From Paenirhizobium cremeum (GTDB lineage: Bacteria; Pseudomonadota; Alphaproteobacteria; Rhizobiales; Rhizobiaceae), in assembly GCF_022884085.1 (NCBI RefSeq), contig NZ_JAGGCS010000004.1:238599-302598 (forward strand): a stretch of 64,000 nt of DNA, written 5' to 3'. A model generated the notes under the pieces. The model saw nothing but the letters and a program-made list of their open reading frames with translations, was not told the DNA's origin and did no database searches. Both the position numbers and the translations under genes were made by a program. This document shows, piece after piece, positions 1 through 9,219 of this stretch. Each line of letters starts with the position of its first letter. The stretch's first letter is position 1.

Positions 1-678
1 GTCCTTTCGCTCACGCAAGGCAATGTCGGACGGTGGCACCAGTTCCGCGGCTTCCAGCGCCACTTCCCCGTAATAGAGCACCCTGCCGGATGCAGTATCA
101 GTGATGATGCCGTCTTTCGTCGTCAGCGATCCCACCCCCACTCCGAGCCGACGGCCGGCCGCCTGCTTCAGGGTCTCGCGCGCGGCGGCACCTGCCTGAC
201 GCATCCTGTCGAAACCGTCGATCATCGAGGTCGAACCGCCGGTGAACTGCAAGGCGACGAATTTCGCGACGACGCCCATGGTGCCGCGCAGGCTCTCGGC
301 CAGGAAGCTTTCGTCGAAGCGCGGAAACGGCGCGCCTTCACGCATGGCCGCCGCATTGTAATAGGCAGGCGCCGACGGTCCGTGTTCGATGACCACCTGA
401 TCCAGCGAAACGTCGAGTTCCTCGCAGACAAGGGCGATAAGCGTCGTGTAGCTGCCCTGCCCCATCTCGGCCCGCGGGGCAATGATGGTGATACGGTTGT
501 CGGAACCGATCTTGATATAGGGATTGAAGGTCGCCTCGCCTTCTGCAAGTTCATCCTTCAGCGGGTTGGCGAAGGGCTTCCTGTAGCTGTAGTAGCCGAA
601 GGCGACGCCACCCGCGACCGCGGCCGTGCCGAGAAGAAAGGTGCGCCGCGCGATCTTGCCGATGCTCGCCATGGTCAT
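1..678 (-). CDS. Molybdopterin-binding oxidoreductase large subunit, IorB-like (partial, 3' end outside window)
   Basis: The frame is open from 678 to the window edge (226 codons seen). The N-terminus carries a twin-arginine-type signal ([15 protein letters not shown], about residues 10-24), followed by the start of a xanthine-dehydrogenase-like molybdopterin domain ([14 protein letters not shown], about residues 62-75). A Tat-type leader with a separate small 2Fe-2S subunit is typical of isoquinoline 1-oxidoreductase or aldehyde dehydrogenase IorAB-type enzymes that work in or at the periplasm. The start is set by an ATGA overlap with the stop of the upstream 2Fe-2S subunit gene. The substrate cannot be told from the sequence. 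Most of the catalytic domain lies outside the window. Confidence 0.85.
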   Translation of the reverse strand, partial: MTMASIGKIARRTFLLGTAAVAGGVAFGYYSYRKPFANPLKDELAEGEATFNPYIKIGSDNRITIIAPRAEMGQGSYTTLIALVCEELDVSLDQVVIEHGPSAPAYYNAAAMREGAPFPRFDESFLAESLRGTMGVVAKFVALQFTGGSTSMIDGFDRMRQAGAAARETLKQAAGRRLGVGVGSLTTKDGIITDTASGRVLYYGEVALEAAELVPPSDIALRERKD

Positions 679-1133
679 GCCCCCGCCATTTGCACGGCTG
701 CCCTGTGTATCGCGGCGCGGATGCGCGGATATGTGCCGCAGCGACAGAGATTGCCGGCCATGGCGGCGTCGATCTCCTCATCCGTGGGAGAGGGATTGTT
801 CTCCAGCAGCGCTACGGCGCTCATGATCTGGCCGGCCTGGCAATAGCCGCACTGCGCCACCTGTTCGTCGATCCATGCCTGCTGGACCGCATGAAGCTCA
901 TTCCCGGAGGCAAGCCCGTCGATGGTGCGGACGGGCGAGGTGACGTCTGCTGCCGCGATCTGGCACGAGCGCACCGCCTCGCCGTCGATGATGACCGTGC
1001 AGGCCCCGCACAGACCCGCGCCGCAGCCGAATTTCGGCCCCTTTATGTTGAGCGCATCGCGCAGCGCCCAAAGGAGCGGCATGTCCGGTTCCACCTCGAC
1101 GGCGCGTGCCGTACCATTGACGATCAGGTTCAC
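675..1133 (-). CDS. (2Fe-2S)-binding small subunit of a molybdenum hydroxylase, IorA-like
   Basis: This 152-residue protein has the two [2Fe-2S] domains of the xanthine oxidase family. The N-terminal plant-type ferredoxin motif is [11 protein letters not shown] (about residues 37-47). The C-terminal helical domain carries [10 protein letters not shown] (about 95-104) and CRCGTY (about 129-134). It would pass electrons from the molybdenum site of the large subunit encoded just downstream, whose ATG overlaps this stop as ATGA. The start is a GTG at 1133 with a good Shine-Dalgarno (forward CCTCCT at 1142-1147, so AGGAGG on the coding strand) 8 bases away. It is divergent from the TetR gene and probably repressed by it. 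Confidence 0.9.
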   Translation of the reverse strand: MNLIVNGTARAVEVEPDMPLLWALRDALNIKGPKFGCGAGLCGACTVIIDGEAVRSCQIAAADVTSPVRTIDGLASGNELHAVQQAWIDEQVAQCGYCQAGQIMSAVALLENNPSPTDEEIDAAMAGNLCRCGTYPRIRAAIHRAAVQMAGA

Positions 1134-1175
1134 TTCGAAGCCCTCCTGCTTTAGGGTCGTCCGGGATTATCGTCG

Positions 1176-1206
1176 TGACAAAATAACAAAATATGTCAGA
1201 ATGTCA
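1176..1206. promoter_or_regulatory. Candidate TetR operator between the IorAB-like genes and tetR
   Basis: The 67-base divergent gap contains TGACA (1176-1180) and TGTCA (1194-1198), an inverted repeat with a 13-base AT-rich spacer. A further ATGTCA follows at 1201-1206. The repeat lies just before the TetR start and about 43 bases upstream of the oxidoreductase start, as expected for a site that regulates both directions. Binding by the neighbouring regulator is inferred. Confidence 0.45.
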
Positions 1207-1797
1207 AATATGGCTGATTTGAAAACCGATCACAAACGGACGGCAGCGCTGGCGGCGGCGCTCGCCACCTTCATAACCTACGGCTATAAGCGCACGACGA
1301 TGGACGACATCGCCAGGGCCGCAGGGCTTTCCCGCCCCGCGCTCTATCTTCTATACCGCAACAAGGCGGACATCTTCGGCGCCTGCGTTGAAATGAAGAT
1401 GGAGGAAATGCGGGAGAAGGTCGCCGGATGCTTCGACGGGCGAAGGTCTGTCAGCGAAGAGGTCGAGGCGGCGCTGATCGAGGGCATCCTGCGTCCGCAC
1501 CAGGAGATTGCCGAAACGCCGCATGGCGCGGAAATTTTCGACGTGAAGCACGAATTTGCCGGTGACCTGTTCCTCGCCTGGATGAGGACCGTTGAAACGG
1601 AGATTGCCAGGGGATTGCTGTCAGCCTCCAAGGCGGGTCGGATCGGCACCGCGGCGGGCGACATTTCCCTGGAGGAGATTGCATCAATTCTTCTTGATGC
1701 CGCCGAGGGCATGAAGATGCGGACACGGGACATAGAGGCGCTCTCCCGCAAGCTTCCGGTGCTGGTGCGTCTGCTTGTGACCCCGCTCGAGACATGA
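1201..1797 (+). CDS. TetR/AcrR family transcriptional regulator
   Basis: This 198-residue protein has a TetR-type N-terminal helix-turn-helix (TTMDDIARAAGLSRPALYLLY, about residues 30-50, where the recognition-helix residues can be read) and a variable C-terminal ligand domain. The open frame extends far upstream on paper, but that stretch is antisense to the 2Fe-2S gene, so I place the start at the ATG at 1201 (a second in-frame ATG is at 1210). It is divergent from the molybdenum hydroxylase genes, a common layout for a local repressor that senses the enzyme's substrate. The inducer is unknown. Confidence 0.85.
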   Translation: MSNMADLKTDHKRTAALAAALATFITYGYKRTTMDDIARAAGLSRPALYLLYRNKADIFGACVEMKMEEMREKVAGCFDGRRSVSEEVEAALIEGILRPHQEIAETPHGAEIFDVKHEFAGDLFLAWMRTVETEIARGLLSASKAGRIGTAAGDISLEEIASILLDAAEGMKMRTRDIEALSRKLPVLVRLLVTPLET

Positions 1798-1878
1798 AGG
1801 TTTTTTAGCCTGCGGTTGACAAGCGACCCCGTTTGATCCACCTCAGTCGTGCAGTTTTCTGCCGTTCGAGAGACTCCG

Positions 1879-3129
1879 ATGGCTTCAGCAGACGAATTTG
1901 ATCCCAAACCGCGCCGTGCAACCGTGGCTGTCGACGTCGGCGGCGTGATCGTCGGCGGCGGCGCGCCCGTCGTCGTGCAATCGATGACCAACACAGATAC
2001 GGCCGATGTCGATGCGACGGTCGCCCAGGTGGCGGCGCTGTTCAAGGCAGGGTCCGAGATCGTGCGCATCACGGTCGACCGTGACGAGAGCGCGGCCGCC
2101 GTGCCGAAGATCCGCGAGCGGCTGCTGCGGCTCGGCATAGATGTGCCGCTCGTCGGCGATTTCCACTATATCGGCCACAAGCTTCTGGCCGATCATCCGG
2201 CCTGCGCCGAGGCCCTGGCGAAATACCGCATCAATCCCGGCAATGTCGGCTTCAAGGACAAGAAGGACAAGCAGTTCGCCGATATCGTCGAAATGGCGAT
2301 CCGCTACGACAAGCCTGTCCGCATCGGCGTCAACTGGGGTTCGCTCGACCAGGAGCTTCTGACCCGGCTGATGGACAAGAACCAGGAGGAAGGCTTCCCG
2401 CTTTCCGCCCGGCAGGTGACGCGCGAGGCGATCGTGCAATCGGCGCTTCTGTCCGCCGAGCTTGCCGAAGAGATCGGCCTGCCGCGCAACCGCATCATCC
2501 TCTCGGCCAAGGTTTCCCAGGTGCAGGACCTCATCGCCGTCTATTCCATGCTGGCCGAGCGCTCCAACCATGCGCTGCATCTCGGCCTAACCGAGGCAGG
2601 GATGGGCTCGAAGGGCATTGTCGCATCGTCCGCCGCCATGGGTTACGTTCTGCAGCACGGGATCGGCGATACGATCCGCGTTTCGCTGACGCCCGAGCCG
2701 AACGGCGACCGCACCCGTGAAGTTCAGGTGGCCCAGGAACTCCTGCAGGTAATGGGCTTTCGCCAGTTCGTGCCGGTGGTCGCCGCCTGTCCCGGCTGCG
2801 GACGCACCACCTCGACGGTGTTCCAGGAACTCGCCCAGCGTATTCAGAACGACATCCGCAAGAACATGCCGATCTGGCGCGAGCGCTATCCCGGCGTCGA
2901 GGGGCTCAACGTCGCGGTGATGGGCTGCATCGTCAACGGACCGGGTGAGAGCAAGCATGCCGATATCGGCATCTCGCTTCCCGGAACGGGCGAAAGCCCG
3001 GCTGCCCCCGTCTTCATCGACGGACAGAAGGCGATGACGCTGCGTGGCCCCAATATCGCGTCGGATTTCGAAGCACTGGTGATCGACTACATCGAAAAGC
3101 GCTATGGCAGAAAGAGCGCCGCCGAGTAA
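1879..3129 (+). CDS. ispG: 4-hydroxy-3-methylbut-2-enyl diphosphate synthase, flavodoxin-dependent
   Basis: IspG catalyses the reductive ring opening of methylerythritol cyclodiphosphate to HMBPP in the MEP isoprenoid pathway, using a [4Fe-4S] cluster. The 416-residue product has the family N-terminal barrel ([11 protein letters not shown] near residue 34) and the C-terminal iron-sulfur region with CPGCGRTT and, further on, CIVNGPGE, which supply the three cluster cysteines. I chose the ATG at 1879 because the product then begins [14 protein letters not shown], as rhizobial IspG proteins do. An in-frame GTG at 1849 would add 10 residues. It appears to be transcribed alone or with the OmpA gene downstream. 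Confidence 0.96.
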   Translation: MASADEFDPKPRRATVAVDVGGVIVGGGAPVVVQSMTNTDTADVDATVAQVAALFKAGSEIVRITVDRDESAAAVPKIRERLLRLGIDVPLVGDFHYIGHKLLADHPACAEALAKYRINPGNVGFKDKKDKQFADIVEMAIRYDKPVRIGVNWGSLDQELLTRLMDKNQEEGFPLSARQVTREAIVQSALLSAELAEEIGLPRNRIILSAKVSQVQDLIAVYSMLAERSNHALHLGLTEAGMGSKGIVASSAAMGYVLQHGIGDTIRVSLTPEPNGDRTREVQVAQELLQVMGFRQFVPVVAACPGCGRTTSTVFQELAQRIQNDIRKNMPIWRERYPGVEGLNVAVMGCIVNGPGESKHADIGISLPGTGESPAAPVFIDGQKAMTLRGPNIASDFEALVIDYIEKRYGRKSAAE

Positions 3130-3208
3130 GATCGCCGGCCTCGCAACTTCATATTGCCGCAATTTGGCTGTTGAGGCCTTCCGAGTTCCACTGGGAGTGA
3201 TTCCGACG

Positions 3209-3874
3209 ATGATCAAGAAGCTTTCGATCCTCGCGCTCGCCGCGATCTATCTTTCCTCCTGCACCACGACCGATCCCTATACCGGTCAGCAGAAGGTTTC
3301 CAATACCGCAGGCGGCGCAGTGCTCGGTGCGGCTCTCGGTGCAGTCGGCGGCGCGGTCGTCGGCGGTGGCGGGCGCTCAAGCCGCAATGCCGCCCTGATC
3401 GGCGCCGGTATCGGCGCGCTGGCCGGCGGCGCGATCGGCAACTACATGGACCAGCAGGAAGCCGAATTGCGCGCCCAGTTGCAGGGAACGGGCATCTCGG
3501 TCACCCGCGTCGGCGACCGGATCATCCTCAACATGCCGTCCAACATCACCTTCGCCACCGACCAGTATGCAGTCATGCCGCAGTTCTATCCGACGCTGAA
3601 CTCGGTCGCGATCGTCCTCAACAAGTTCAACCGCACGCTGGTCGACGTCAACGGTCATACCGATTCGACCGGCAGCTTGCAGCATAACCAGCAGCTGTCG
3701 CAGAACCGCGCCGACTCGGTCGCCAACTACCTGTTTGGCCAGGGTGTGGATCAGCGTCGCGTTTCCTCCGTCGGCTTCGGTCCGAGCCAGCCGATCGCAT
3801 CCAACGCGACGCCGGACGGACGCGCGCAGAACCGCCGCGTGGAAATCCAGATCGCGCCGATCACGCAAGGCTGA
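3209..3874 (+). CDS. OmpA-family lipoprotein with glycine-zipper domain
   Basis: This 221-residue envelope protein starts with a lipoprotein signal ending in the lipobox LSSC (Cys18). A glycine-rich zipper follows (about residues 35-85, with repeated GGAVLGAALGAVGG-like stretches). The C-terminal OmpA domain binds peptidoglycan, with the recognisable NGHTDSTGS and NRRVEI motifs. It is probably anchored in the outer membrane and tethers it to the wall, like the YfiB/Pal-type proteins. The ATG at 3209 has GGGAGTGA upstream. The longer upstream frame overlaps the end of ispG and is rejected. An intrinsic terminator follows. Confidence 0.9.
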   Translation: MIKKLSILALAAIYLSSCTTTDPYTGQQKVSNTAGGAVLGAALGAVGGAVVGGGGRSSRNAALIGAGIGALAGGAIGNYMDQQEAELRAQLQGTGISVTRVGDRIILNMPSNITFATDQYAVMPQFYPTLNSVAIVLNKFNRTLVDVNGHTDSTGSLQHNQQLSQNRADSVANYLFGQGVDQRRVSSVGFGPSQPIASNATPDGRAQNRRVEIQIAPITQG

Positions 3875-3900
3875 ACGCCAGATCGTTGATGGGATCTTTG

Positions 3901-3930
3901 AAGGCGTCGTCTCCGGGCGACGCCTTTTCC
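3901..3930 (+). terminator. Intrinsic terminator after the OmpA-family gene
   Basis: GGCGTCG (3903-3909) pairs with CGACGCC (3918-3924) around an 8-base loop, followed by TTTT at 3925-3928. It lies between the convergent OmpA-family and rppH genes. The minus strand lacks a comparable T-run. Confidence 0.75.
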
Positions 3931-3955
3931 TCTGCCTTTCTGCGGGCAGGTTCAA

Positions 3956-4483
3956 TTAGGCCGGAACGCCCGCCAGATGCGAGAATTCCGCGACAACCTC
4001 GTCATAGACCTTGCGCTTGAACGGAACGATTAGCTCCGGAAGTTCGGCCATCGGCTTCCACGCCCAGGCATCGAACTCGGCGATATGTCCGCCCGGCGGC
4101 GGCGAGATGGCTATCTCGTCCTCGTTACCCTCGAAACGAAAGGCGAACCAGCGCTGCGTCTGCCCTCGATACTTACCCTTCAACCCGATGCCGATGAGCT
4201 CGGGGGGAAGATCGTAATTGATCCAGCGTCCGGCCTCTGCAAGGAGCGACACGCTCCTCATGCCGGTTTCCTCGTAGAGCTCCCGGATGGCCGCAGCCAG
4301 CGGCTCCTCGCCACTGTCTATGCCACCCTGCGGCATCTGCCAGAGCATGGGCGAGCCGTCATATTCCGAATTGCCCTCGGGTATCCGCCGGCCGGCCCAG
4401 ACAAGACCCTCACGGTTCAGCACCATGACGCCGACGCAGGGACGGTAGGGCAGGTCTTCGGCTCTGATCTTCGGCTCGCTCAT
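3956..4483 (-). CDS. rppH: RNA pyrophosphohydrolase (NUDIX)
   Basis: RppH removes pyrophosphate from the 5' end of triphosphorylated RNA, which opens the transcript to RNase E decay. The 175-residue protein has the typical RppH start ([14 protein letters not shown]) and the Nudix box, with GGIDSGEEP and RELYEETGM at about residues 53-75 supplying the metal-binding glutamates. It lies 18 bases after the polysaccharide deacetylase gene and is the last gene of the minus-strand run that includes ctpA and envC, an arrangement common in Rhizobiaceae. Confidence 0.93.
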   Translation of the reverse strand: MSEPKIRAEDLPYRPCVGVMVLNREGLVWAGRRIPEGNSEYDGSPMLWQMPQGGIDSGEEPLAAAIRELYEETGMRSVSLLAEAGRWINYDLPPELIGIGLKGKYRGQTQRWFAFRFEGNEDEIAISPPPGGHIAEFDAWAWKPMAELPELIVPFKRKVYDEVVAEFSHLAGVPA

Positions 4484-4501
4484 GGCTCTCGTTTCATCCT
4501 T

Positions 4502-5680
4502 TCATTGTTCCGAATCGGTCGCGAATGCGGAAACGCCGACGATTTCGATACCACGGCCGGAGGCTTCCTTGGCCCAGTCGCGGATCGCCAGGATCGTCTC
4601 GTCGAAGGCCGATGCCGTGCCGATCGCCCCGCCGCTGCGACGCGCTATGCGCTCCAGCTCATCCAGCTTGTCAAGAATGGCGCGCCGGTCGAGCTGGCCG
4701 TCGAGCAACAGATTGCCATAGGCGTGCGGCATGCCGATCGCCTTGGCGAAATCGCCGCTGAGCGAACGGGCCGTGGACCCGTCATCGAGAAAGAGCAGGC
4801 CCCGCTCGCCGATATCGCGCATCACCGGCTCCAGGGCCTCGCCATCGGCAAGAAACCGGCCGCCCATATAGTTCATGATACCGGTGTAATTGGTCATCCG
4901 CGCCATCGCCTCATGCAGCCTTTTCAGATTGTCGGCAGCGGATCGGCTCGTCAGCAGCGTGCCACGGCCTGGATCATTAGCCGGATAATCGATCGGCTCG
5001 AATGGCACCTGCAACAGCACTTCATGGCCCTTGCGGCGTGCCTCCTGCATCCAGCGGGTCAGGCTGTTGCCGGTCGAGGCGAAGGCAAGCGTGATATCCG
5101 CGGGCAATTCCCGCACGGCCTTCTGGCTTCCCGTCTGGCTGAGCCCGATACCGCCTACCACGATGGCGACGCGCGTGCCGCGCGCGCCGGACCATGGCCG
5201 GGCATAAAGGTCGACGGAGCGCAGACCGTCGGCCCCCACGACCGGAATGCGCCCTTCCGGCGTATCCTCCAACAGATCATCGTCCGGAAAGGCAGCCATG
5301 CGCGGATCCTGGCCGATATCCTGGGCGCCGATCAGCACGGGACCTTTTCCGTCCCGTTGCCTGGGGGAATATTTCGTCACCACCGAACCATCCTCGGTCA
5401 CGGTGCGTTCGACATTGGCCCCTGACCTCGGTCGGCTGGCCAGAAGCCCCTGTTCCGCATCCGGTTTCAACACGTCAGCGTCCGCCGAAGCCGCAACTTC
5501 CTGCAGATCCGTCGGCTGCAGCGTTGTGAGCGGCAGCGGCGCGAATGTCGAATAGAAGGAAAGTCCGAGGAGGCCGAGAACAAAAAAACCACCTGCGAGC
5601 GCGCCTGGGGAAGGAACACGGCGGCGCGCGCCACCGGTCTTGCGGCTCTGACCGAGCGGTGCGTGGAGATCGGCGCTCAA
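4502..5680 (-). CDS. Divergent polysaccharide deacetylase family protein (YibQ-like)
   Basis: The 392-residue protein has a short basic cytoplasmic tail, one membrane segment (about residues 27-48) and a periplasmic domain of the divergent polysaccharide deacetylase family (formerly DUF610). Visible family features are VAIVVGGIGLS and the stretch around MNYMGGRF. The start is a TTG at 5680, since no suitable ATG lies nearby. It is downstream of ctpA and upstream of rppH. Genes of this family often follow envC/ctpA, so a role in peptidoglycan or envelope remodelling is likely, but the substrate is not known. Confidence 0.85.
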   Translation of the reverse strand: MSADLHAPLGQSRKTGGARRRVPSPGALAGGFFVLGLLGLSFYSTFAPLPLTTLQPTDLQEVAASADADVLKPDAEQGLLASRPRSGANVERTVTEDGSVVTKYSPRQRDGKGPVLIGAQDIGQDPRMAAFPDDDLLEDTPEGRIPVVGADGLRSVDLYARPWSGARGTRVAIVVGGIGLSQTGSQKAVRELPADITLAFASTGNSLTRWMQEARRKGHEVLLQVPFEPIDYPANDPGRGTLLTSRSAADNLKRLHEAMARMTNYTGIMNYMGGRFLADGEALEPVMRDIGERGLLFLDDGSTARSLSGDFAKAIGMPHAYGNLLLDGQLDRRAILDKLDELERIARRSGGAIGTASAFDETILAIRDWAKEASGRGIEIVGVSAFATDSEQ

Positions 5681-5713
5681 GGTTCTATCCGCTCCCGGGT
5701 CGCAAATGCGTTG

Positions 5714-5737
5714 GGGCGCCGGATTACGCCGGCGCCC
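5714..5737. repeat. Perfect hairpin between ctpA and the deacetylase gene
   Basis: GGGCGCCGG (5714-5722) pairs with CCGGCGCCC (5729-5737) around a 6-base loop. On the plus strand a T-rich run follows, but the genes here are on the minus strand, where the hairpin is followed by CAACGC. It may stabilise or partly attenuate the ctpA message rather than act as a classic terminator. Confidence 0.4.
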
Positions 5738-5743
5738 TTGTTT

Positions 5744-7066
5744 TTACTTCGAAACCACGGCCTTCTGCGGGTCCGGCGGGAAGGAAGGATCCGTCTTCAC
5801 CCCGCGCAGCAGATCGAGCGCGTAGTTGAGCTGGAGGTCGTCCTTGGCCTCCGGCGGAACATAAGCTGAAGAGCCGGAGCCTTCCTCGTTCTCGTTCTGG
5901 CCCTTGATGTGGCCCGGCAGCGCGGATTCGCCCTCGGCGCGAACCTTGCCTTGAAGTTCCGGTGGCAGCGGCTGTTCGACCTTGACGTCCGGTTCGATGC
6001 CCGTGCCCTGGATCGACTTGCCGGACGGCGTGTAATAAAGCGCCGTCGTCAGCCGCAGCGCCCCCTTGTCGCCCATCGGAATGATCGTCTGCACTGAGCC
6101 CTTGCCGAACGAACGCGTACCGACGACGGTCGCTCGCTTCAGATCCTGCAGCGCACCGGCCACGATTTCCGAGGCCGAGGCGGAACCGCCATTGACCAGC
6201 ACGATGACCGGCTTGCCGTCGGTCAGATCGCCGGCACTGGCATTGAAGCGGCGGGTATCCTCCGGATCGCGCGAACGGGTGGAAACGACTTCGCCACGCT
6301 CGAGGAAAGCGTCCGAAACATAGATCGCCTGATCGAGCAGACCGCCCGGGTTGAGGCGAAGGTCGAGGACATAGCCCTTCAGCTTGTCAGCCGGGACTTC
6401 CTTCTTGATCTTGGCGATGGCGGCTTCGAGATCGTCGTAGGTCTTCTCGGTGAACGAGATCACCCTGAGATAACCGACATCGCCCTCGACACGCGACTTC
6501 ACCGCCCGGATCGGAATGATTTCGCGCACGACGCTAAGCTCGATTGGCTTGTCCGCGCCCTTACGCAGGATGGTGAGCTTGATCGGCGTATTGACCGGAC
6601 CGCGCATCTTGTCGACGGCGTCTTCCAGCTTCAAGCCGCGAACGGATTCGCCGTTGATCTCGGAGATGAAGTCGCCGGCGAGAATGCCGGCCTTGGCGCC
6701 GGGCGTGTCGTCGATCGGAGTGATAACCTTGACCAGTTCGTCTTCCATCGTCACTTCGATGCCGATGCCGCCGAACTCGCCCTTGGTCTGGGTCTGCATG
6801 TCCGCCGCATCCTTGGCATTCATGTAGACCGAATGAGGATCGAGCGAGGTCAGCATGCCGTTGATGGCATTTTCGACCAGTTTTTCCTCATCCGGCGGCG
6901 TAACGTACTGGGCTCGCACCCGTTCGAAGACATCGCCGAAAATCGACAGCTCCTTGTAGGTCGAGGCTCCCGCTGCCTGGGCAGGAATTCCGGCCGAATA
7001 AAGAACGCTCATCGCAGTCGCACCCATCAGTGCACCGACGAGAACAAGAGAGACCCTACGTACCAT
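5744..7066 (-). CDS. ctpA: Carboxy-terminal processing protease (S41 family)
   Basis: This 440-residue periplasmic serine protease cleaves the C-termini of envelope proteins. It has an N-terminal signal or anchor (about residues 1-30), a PDZ domain (about 90-170, with GGIGIEV) and the S41 catalytic core. The catalytic serine lies in NGGSASASEIVAGAL and the lysine of the dyad in GTRSFGKGSVQT. The start at 7066 gives the usual MVRRVSL N-terminus and overlaps the end of the EnvC-like gene by 11 bases, so the two are translationally linked. A longer frame to 7141 lies within that gene. Confidence 0.95.
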   Translation of the reverse strand: MVRRVSLVLVGALMGATAMSVLYSAGIPAQAAGASTYKELSIFGDVFERVRAQYVTPPDEEKLVENAINGMLTSLDPHSVYMNAKDAADMQTQTKGEFGGIGIEVTMEDELVKVITPIDDTPGAKAGILAGDFISEINGESVRGLKLEDAVDKMRGPVNTPIKLTILRKGADKPIELSVVREIIPIRAVKSRVEGDVGYLRVISFTEKTYDDLEAAIAKIKKEVPADKLKGYVLDLRLNPGGLLDQAIYVSDAFLERGEVVSTRSRDPEDTRRFNASAGDLTDGKPVIVLVNGGSASASEIVAGALQDLKRATVVGTRSFGKGSVQTIIPMGDKGALRLTTALYYTPSGKSIQGTGIEPDVKVEQPLPPELQGKVRAEGESALPGHIKGQNENEEGSGSSAYVPPEAKDDLQLNYALDLLRGVKTDPSFPPDPQKAVVSK

Positions 7067-8522
7067 TCTCAGCCTTTCCAGAATCGTTCCCTGTCCACCA
7101 CGGACGGGAATCAACCGGTTTTCCATCTTTGCGAAACTCAATGTAAAGGGTCGGACGATCGGTTTCCAGCGCCAAACCCGTCGCGCTCGCCACTCTTTTT
7201 TCTCCCATCACCGCCAGCGGTTCGCCCGAAAGCACGAACTTGCCCTGGCTGGTGCTGATCCTGTCCATGCCTGAGAGAACGACATGATAACCGTCACCGG
7301 TATTCAGGATCACCATCTGTCCGTAACTGCGAAATTCCCCCGCGAAAACCACCCAGGCATCGGCCGGCGCCGTTACCAGCGCACCGGCTGACGCGGCGAT
7401 CACCATGCCCTTCGCCGCATGTCCCGTGCCGTCCGGATCGCCGAACTGACGTAGGATATCGCCCGCGACGGGCAGTTCCAGTTTCTTCTTCAGCTCCGAG
7501 AAGGGATATGCGGGCGCAATGCGGTTTTTATCGGGCAATGTCGAGAGCGCCAGCTCCCTTGCTTTCTGCTTTTGTTCCTCTGTCTGCTGACGCCGTTTCT
7601 CTTCTTCCGCACGCGCCGCTTCGACCGCCTCCCGCACCGAGGAGATCTCGCTTTCCAGCGAGGCGATCAGTCCCTCCATGGTTGAGGCGCGCTCCGCGAG
7701 TTCTTCGGAACGGCGTCTTTCTGTCTCCAGTTCCTCGGCATTGCGCTTCGAAAGGCGGTCGTTTTCGACAAGCAGCAGATCCATGCGCCGCTCTTCCTCC
7801 TGCCGGCTCTGCATGGTCGCAACAAGACTGGCCATTTCCTTCTGGCCTTCGTCGCGCAGCCTCAAGAGTTCCTGCAGATCGGCGGCAAGCCGGTCCGTCT
7901 CCTTGCGGACGCCGGGAACCACGGCGCCAAGCAGAATGGCCGTTCTCACCGAGGCAAGCGCATCGTCCGGGCTGACCAGAAGTGCCGGCGGCGGGTTGCG
8001 GCCCATGCGTTGGAGCGCGGCCAGCACCTCCGCGAGAACCGCACGCCGTTCCTTGAAGGAATGCCGTATCTTGTCTTCCCGGATACCGAGATCGGCAAGT
8101 TTGCGCTCGCTCCCGGCCATCTTTCGTTCCAGTTCCTTGCGTCGCGCAGCGGATTCGATCAGCGCCGATTTCAGGCTTTCCGAGGTCTTGGCGATCGCGG
8201 CGATGCTCTGCTGGAGGTTCTCGGCCTTCTCCTGGGAAAGCTGCATGCTTCGGGAAAGCTCCTGCAGTTCGCGCCCGATCTGATCCCGCTTCTGGCGCAG
8301 GGCCTGCGCCGCGTCCTCCGCACCGGATTCGGGAGACGGGGCTGCGGCCTGCCCGCCACCTGGCGTAACCGTGGAAGCGGCCGGAGTTGCGGGCTCAATC
8401 GGTTCCTGTGCCCTCGCGGGCGTCAGGACATGTCCGGCCATGACCGCAGCAAGCATCGTCAGCGCGCCGCCCGCGCCGGCGCGCAGGACGCGGCGCCCGG
8501 AGGCCGTGAAGGCTTTTTGCAT
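7056..8522 (-). CDS. Murein hydrolase activator, EnvC-like (coiled coil plus degenerate M23/LytM domain)
   Basis: The 488-residue protein has a signal peptide (about residues 1-37, ending TPARAQ) and a long coiled coil (about 70-335) rich in Glu, Arg, Gln and Leu. A C-terminal LytM/M23-type domain follows (about 355-480). That domain lacks the usual zinc-ligand pattern: where active M23 enzymes have HxGxDI and HxH, this one reads AKGMVI and LSGM. This is the hallmark of EnvC-type activators, which stimulate cell-division amidases without cutting peptidoglycan themselves. The ATG at 8522 starts the signal peptide. ctpA overlaps its 3' end. Confidence 0.88.
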   Translation of the reverse strand: MQKAFTASGRRVLRAGAGGALTMLAAVMAGHVLTPARAQEPIEPATPAASTVTPGGGQAAAPSPESGAEDAAQALRQKRDQIGRELQELSRSMQLSQEKAENLQQSIAAIAKTSESLKSALIESAARRKELERKMAGSERKLADLGIREDKIRHSFKERRAVLAEVLAALQRMGRNPPPALLVSPDDALASVRTAILLGAVVPGVRKETDRLAADLQELLRLRDEGQKEMASLVATMQSRQEEERRMDLLLVENDRLSKRNAEELETERRRSEELAERASTMEGLIASLESEISSVREAVEAARAEEEKRRQQTEEQKQKARELALSTLPDKNRIAPAYPFSELKKKLELPVAGDILRQFGDPDGTGHAAKGMVIAASAGALVTAPADAWVVFAGEFRSYGQMVILNTGDGYHVVLSGMDRISTSQGKFVLSGEPLAVMGEKRVASATGLALETDRPTLYIEFRKDGKPVDSRPWWTGNDSGKAENGT

Positions 8523-8621
8523 GGTTGGTCGTTTGTCTTGTCGCAAGGGGCTTTCCCGGTTCGCCGCGGAAATTACGCTGATTTGCCGTCGGCGCAAAGC
8601 GCCATGCGACACCGGCATGGA

Positions 8622-9104
8622 TCAGACCCGATGATAGGGATGGCCGGAAAGAATGGTGACGGCGCGGTAAAGCTGTTCGGCGATCAGGATTCGCACCAGT
8701 TGGTGCGGCCATGTCAGCCTTCCGAGGTTGAGAACGACCTTCGCCCGTTCCCGAAGGTCCGGATCGACGCCATCGGCGCCTCCGATCACGATTGCGAGAT
8801 CGCGCTGGCCGCGGTCGCGATGTTCGCCGAGCAGCGCAGCGAACTCCTCGCTGTCGAGCGCCTTGCCACGCTCGTCGAGCACAACGATCATAACACCGTC
8901 CGGCATGCTTTTCAGCAGCTCGGCAGCTTCCTCACGCTTGCGCGTCTGCGCGTTTCCCGCGCGGCTTTCGGGGAGTTCGACCATGCGGAAAAGCTCAAGG
9001 CCGTTCGGCGGTCCCGCCTTGGCAAACCGGTCCAGATAGCGGGACGCAAGTTCCTTCTCCGGCCCGGATTTCAGCCGGCCCACGGCATAGATGCCAATTC
9101 GCAT
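8622..9104 (-). CDS. rlmH: 23S rRNA (pseudouridine-1915-N3) methyltransferase
   Basis: RlmH is the SPOUT-class enzyme that methylates pseudouridine 1915 of helix 69 in 23S rRNA on the assembled ribosome. The 160-residue product has the family N-terminus (MRIGIYAVGRLK), the SAM-knot segment with IGGADGVD (about residues 105-112) and the conserved C-terminal YHR (product ends PYHRV). The start at 9104 is preferred over an in-frame ATG at 9131. The gene follows rsfS, another ribosome-associated gene, as in most bacteria. Confidence 0.96.
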   Translation of the reverse strand: MRIGIYAVGRLKSGPEKELASRYLDRFAKAGPPNGLELFRMVELPESRAGNAQTRKREEAAELLKSMPDGVMIVVLDERGKALDSEEFAALLGEHRDRGQRDLAIVIGGADGVDPDLRERAKVVLNLGRLTWPHQLVRILIAEQLYRAVTILSGHPYHRV

Positions 9105-9219
9105 GTCGCACTCCATCCATTTCGACCGCAAAACCTGATCGGCAGCGATAGCCTGGATCGCTGCATCGCTCGGCTTCCTTCACTGCCGGATGAGCGGCAG
9201 CCGGCCGACAGTCGATGGT

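Noticed and set aside
4085..5425. 446-codon open frame on the plus strand
   Set aside because: It is antisense to rppH and the polysaccharide deacetylase gene, with no conserved motif.
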